DNA of 64,000 nt from Galbibacter pacificus (GTDB lineage: Bacteria; Bacteroidota; Bacteroidia; Flavobacteriales; Flavobacteriaceae), in contig NZ_JAPMUA010000003.1 of NCBI RefSeq assembly GCF_029603155.1, positions 248,001 to 312,000 on the forward strand, written 5' to 3'. Under the pieces are notes generated by a model that was not told the DNA's origin, did not search any database, and saw only the letters and a list, made by a program, of their open reading frames with translations. Every line of letters begins with the position of its first letter. Within the stretch, counting starts at the first letter, position 1. Made by a program: the position numbers and the translations under genes. This document shows, one piece after another, positions 61,747-64,000 of this stretch.

Positions 61747-62193
61747 ATGACAAAATGCATAACCTTGCTTTTTCTAATTGTAAACCTGGGGATTTCTTCT
61801 GCTCAGGAAAAACTTTCTGCCATAAATGAATCGGAGATATTAAAAGTCTTTTACAATCAAGAGGGTGCATGGAACCGTGGCGATATCCCTGCTTTTATGG
61901 AAGGCTATTGGAAGTCCAAAAACTTGGCTTTTGTAGGTTCTTCAGGTGCTGTTTTTGGTTGGGAGGCTACCAAAGCGCGTTATTTAAAAAGTTATCCAGA
62001 CACAACTGCTATGGGAAAATTAACCTTTAAAGTCATTAAACTTCAGCAGGTAAAAGAAGGCGTTGCCCAAATGATAGGTTCTTTCCATTTAAAAAGAAGC
62101 ATTGGCGACCTTCACGGTTATTTTACCCTTGTTTGGCATAAGTTCGACAATGAGTGGTTAATTATAAGCGACCATACCTCGTCGGCGAATTAA
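61747..62193 (+). CDS. Secreted SnoaL/DUF4440-type (NTF2-like) protein
   Basis: A 148-residue protein with a signal peptide (ending ISSAQ). The mature part is a cone-shaped NTF2-like fold: LKVFYNQEGAWNRGDIPAFMEGYWKS, GWEATKARYLKSYPD and HGYFTLVWHKFDNEWLIISDHTS. This family (YybH/DUF4440) is catalytically diverse; no activity can be assigned. Confidence 0.83.
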   Translation: MTKCITLLFLIVNLGISSAQEKLSAINESEILKVFYNQEGAWNRGDIPAFMEGYWKSKNLAFVGSSGAVFGWEATKARYLKSYPDTTAMGKLTFKVIKLQQVKEGVAQMIGSFHLKRSIGDLHGYFTLVWHKFDNEWLIISDHTSSAN

Positions 62194-62206
62194 GCTAACA
62201 AATTTT

Positions 62207-63031
62207 TTACCCCAAAGCCACATCCAATGTCATCATGACAATAAATCCGCCCATAAAACCCAGGGTGGCAATATCGGTATATTTATCTTGTTGGGTTTCG
62301 GGAATAACTTCTTCGACCACTACAAAAATCATGGCGCCGGCCGCAAAAGCAAGTGCATATGGCAAAACCGGTGTAAAAAAGCTTACCGCCAAGGCACCTA
62401 CAACTCCGGCAATGGGCTCGACAATGGCAGAAAGTTGCCCGTAATAAAAACTTTTTTTTCGGCTTAACCCTTGTCGGCGCAACGGCATGGAAACGGCAAT
62501 TCCCTCGGGGAAATTTTGGATTCCTATCCCTATGGCCAAAACAACGGCTCCGGCAATGGAAGCTTCGGGAATCCCGGCCGCTACTCCGCCAAATAATACG
62601 CCAACCGCCAATCCTTCAGGAATATTGTGCAAGGTAATTGCCAGGACTAGTAAAATGGTACGGTGCAAGTTGGTTTGCACACCTTCGCTTTCACTGGGCT
62701 TAAAGTTAATATGCAGGTGCGGTAAAAATTTGTCCAAACCAAAAAGGAATAAAGCGCCAAGGCCAAAACCGATTGCTGATGGAAGTACTTTGGCAAATCC
62801 ATCGCCTGTGCTCATTTCTATAGCGGGGGCCAATAAGCTCCAAAAACTAGCGGCCACCATGACGCCTCCGGTAAAGCCAAGCATTCCGTCGAGCACGCTT
62901 CGTTTCATCTCTTTAAAAAAGAATACAAACGATGCCCCCAAAGCCGTTATCAGCCATGTAAAAGTGGTGGCCAGCAACGCACCGATAACAGGATCTATTT
63001 CTTCAAAAAAATTTATAATCGTTTCAAACAT
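62207..63031 (-). CDS. ZIP family divalent metal transporter (ZupT-like)
   Basis: A 274-residue transporter with eight helices. The metal-site helices are HNIPEGLAVGV (helix IV) and QNFPEGIAVSMPL (helix V), typical of prokaryotic ZupT. Substrates include Zn2+, Fe2+, Mn2+. It is 14 bases downstream of the Nramp-UspA gene on the same strand, probably the same transcript. Confidence 0.9.
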   Translation of the reverse strand: MFETIINFFEEIDPVIGALLATTFTWLITALGASFVFFFKEMKRSVLDGMLGFTGGVMVAASFWSLLAPAIEMSTGDGFAKVLPSAIGFGLGALFLFGLDKFLPHLHINFKPSESEGVQTNLHRTILLVLAITLHNIPEGLAVGVLFGGVAAGIPEASIAGAVVLAIGIGIQNFPEGIAVSMPLRRQGLSRKKSFYYGQLSAIVEPIAGVVGALAVSFFTPVLPYALAFAAGAMIFVVVEEVIPETQQDKYTDIATLGFMGGFIVMMTLDVALG

Positions 63032-63045
63032 AATGGTTAGTTAAA

Positions 63046-64000
63046 TTATTGTTTTACAATTAATACAGGGGTTTTTACGCGGTGTCTTACTGTATTTACG
63101 GTAGTACCGAAGAGGATGTCTTTAAAAAAATCATGGCCATGGGCTCCCATAATCAAGAGGTCGTATGTTTCTTCGTTTACAAACTTCGGAATTACTTTTT
63201 TGGGCCTTCCAAAACCTAATTTAATAGTTACGTTATAGCCCATGTCGGTTAGTATTTTTTGGTACGATTCCAAATACTTTTTATCGCTAGAGGCTTCATG
63301 GTCGTTAATCTGTTGCCCATAAATCAATGCCCCGGCAGTCTCAACCACGTGGATAAGCGTATATTTTGTGTTTTTTTGACCAATTTTTAAGGCAGTGTCA
63401 ATACCAACTTTGTCCGCCTGTGAAAAGTCAATAGCGATGGCAATTTTGTTGTAGGACAAGGTACTGGGTAGCTTGTTGAACAATACTTCGTCTATGTGAG
63501 GCACATGTTTCTCCTTTCTTGTTTTTTTATGAATATTGGGACTAAAAATTATATAAACCAACAATAATAAAGCAGCAATGGCAAGGGGAAGCACCACGGC
63601 CCAAATATAAAAAGGGTGTTCGGCCGATGCTAGCCAGCCGGAAACTTCTTCAAAAACAAGTTTTATATTAAGTGACACAATAATTAAGGCAATAATCCAT
63701 GAACAAATTTTTAATGGGAATTTAATAGAAAAATCGCCCATTAATTTTTTATTGCTTACAAAATGAATTAATGGAATAATGGCAAATCCAAGTTGAAGGC
63801 TTAATACTACTTGACTGAGGACAAGGAGCTTTCCCGTGGCTCCTTCACCTAGAATTACAATGGTGAGAATAGCAGGGATAATTGCAATAATGCGTGTAAT
63901 TACCCTTCTTACCCAAGGCTCGATTCTTAAGTTTAAGTAACCCTCCATTACAATTTGTCCGGCAAGCGTTCCGGTAACGGTAGAGCTTTGTCCGGCAGCA
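63046..64000 (-). CDS. Nramp (MntH-like) metal transporter fused to a UspA domain, 5' end outside window
   Basis: The visible part starts at the right edge with AAGQSSTVTGTLAGQIVMEGYLNLR, a conserved Nramp helix region, runs through the remaining transmembrane helices (FAIIPLIHFVSNKKLMG) and continues after about 170 visible residues into a universal stress protein domain (YNKIAIAIDFSQADKVG to MGAHGHDFFKDILFGTTVNTVRHRVKTPVLIV) with an intact ATP-binding G-x2-G-x9-G-type loop. The first methionine in the frame (63948) is internal. It imports Mn2+ or Fe2+ with protons; the Usp tail may regulate it. Confidence 0.88.
   Translation of the reverse strand, partial: AAGQSSTVTGTLAGQIVMEGYLNLRIEPWVRRVITRIIAIIPAILTIVILGEGATGKLLVLSQVVLSLQLGFAIIPLIHFVSNKKLMGDFSIKFPLKICSWIIALIIVSLNIKLVFEEVSGWLASAEHPFYIWAVVLPLAIAALLLLVYIIFSPNIHKKTRKEKHVPHIDEVLFNKLPSTLSYNKIAIAIDFSQADKVGIDTALKIGQKNTKYTLIHVVETAGALIYGQQINDHEASSDKKYLESYQKILTDMGYNVTIKLGFGRPKKVIPKFVNEETYDLLIMGAHGHDFFKDILFGTTVNTVRHRVKTPVLIVKQ

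Overview
The window looks like chromosomal DNA of a member of the Bacteroidota, most probably the family Flavobacteriaceae. The evidence is AT-rich DNA without Shine-Dalgarno signals, many exact matches to the Bacteroidetes promoter element TAnnTTTG, TonB-dependent receptors with an N-terminal carboxypeptidase-D-like domain, lipoproteins with Ser-Cys lipoboxes, an OmpA porin with thrombospondin type 3 repeats, and families largely confined to this phylum (DUF4421, DUF4625-like, DUF5829, DUF6155, FeoB-associated Cys-rich protein). The genus cannot be named from sequence alone.

Layout. 1-5.7 kb: the end of a carbohydrate-utilisation cluster (GH28, GH43, GH3) for pectin or xylan side chains. 5.8-6.5 kb: a 2OG-Fe(II) oxygenase. 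6.5-12.9 kb: a thiamin operon, with promoter, TPP riboswitch and a hairpin that may be its expression platform, then thiS, thiC, a TenI/ThiE-like gene, thiD, thiE, thiG and thiH; thiF is absent here. 13-18.9 kb: a small secreted protein, an enoyl-CoA hydratase, a decayed ParDE-type toxin-antitoxin remnant, a MATE exporter, a universal stress protein, tRNA-Ala, an SDR and an alpha/beta hydrolase. 18.9-27.6 kb: an AddB-like nuclease and an AddA-like helicase-nuclease on the same strand, separated by ompA and kbl. 27.7-37.2 kb: superoxide dismutase and assorted genes (DUF4421, VOC, GlxA-type regulator, zinc metalloprotease, luciferase-like oxidoreductase, DASS transporter, DUF1508).

37.2-42 kb: an iron-siderophore operon (TonB receptor, Fes-type esterase, PepSY membrane protein). 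42.1-44.1 kb: an M1 peptidase. 44.3-52.5 kb: the most interesting block, which I read as a metal (most likely zinc) acquisition locus: a MerC-like protein behind a Fur/Zur-like palindrome, a small His/Cys protein, a ZnuD-like TonB receptor, three His/acid-rich lipoproteins, a LolD/FtsX-type ABC transporter with a histidine-rich periplasmic loop, and a CFFC-motif secreted protein. It is followed by alkaline phosphatase and two lipoproteins. 55.9-64 kb: tRNA-Asn, RseP, a Sco protein, feoA-feoB and a FeoB-associated Cys-rich protein, DUF6155, an NTF2-like protein, a ZIP transporter and an Nramp-UspA fusion that runs off the right edge.

Taken together the right third is dominated by metal handling (iron siderophore, zinc, ferrous iron, ZIP, Nramp). 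The siderophore-receptor and feoA promoters carry the same sequence, TTAAA-N5-TCTAAAT, placed just after the -7 element, which suggests one shared iron-responsive regulator. No CRISPR array, rRNA, complete insertion sequence or prophage was seen.
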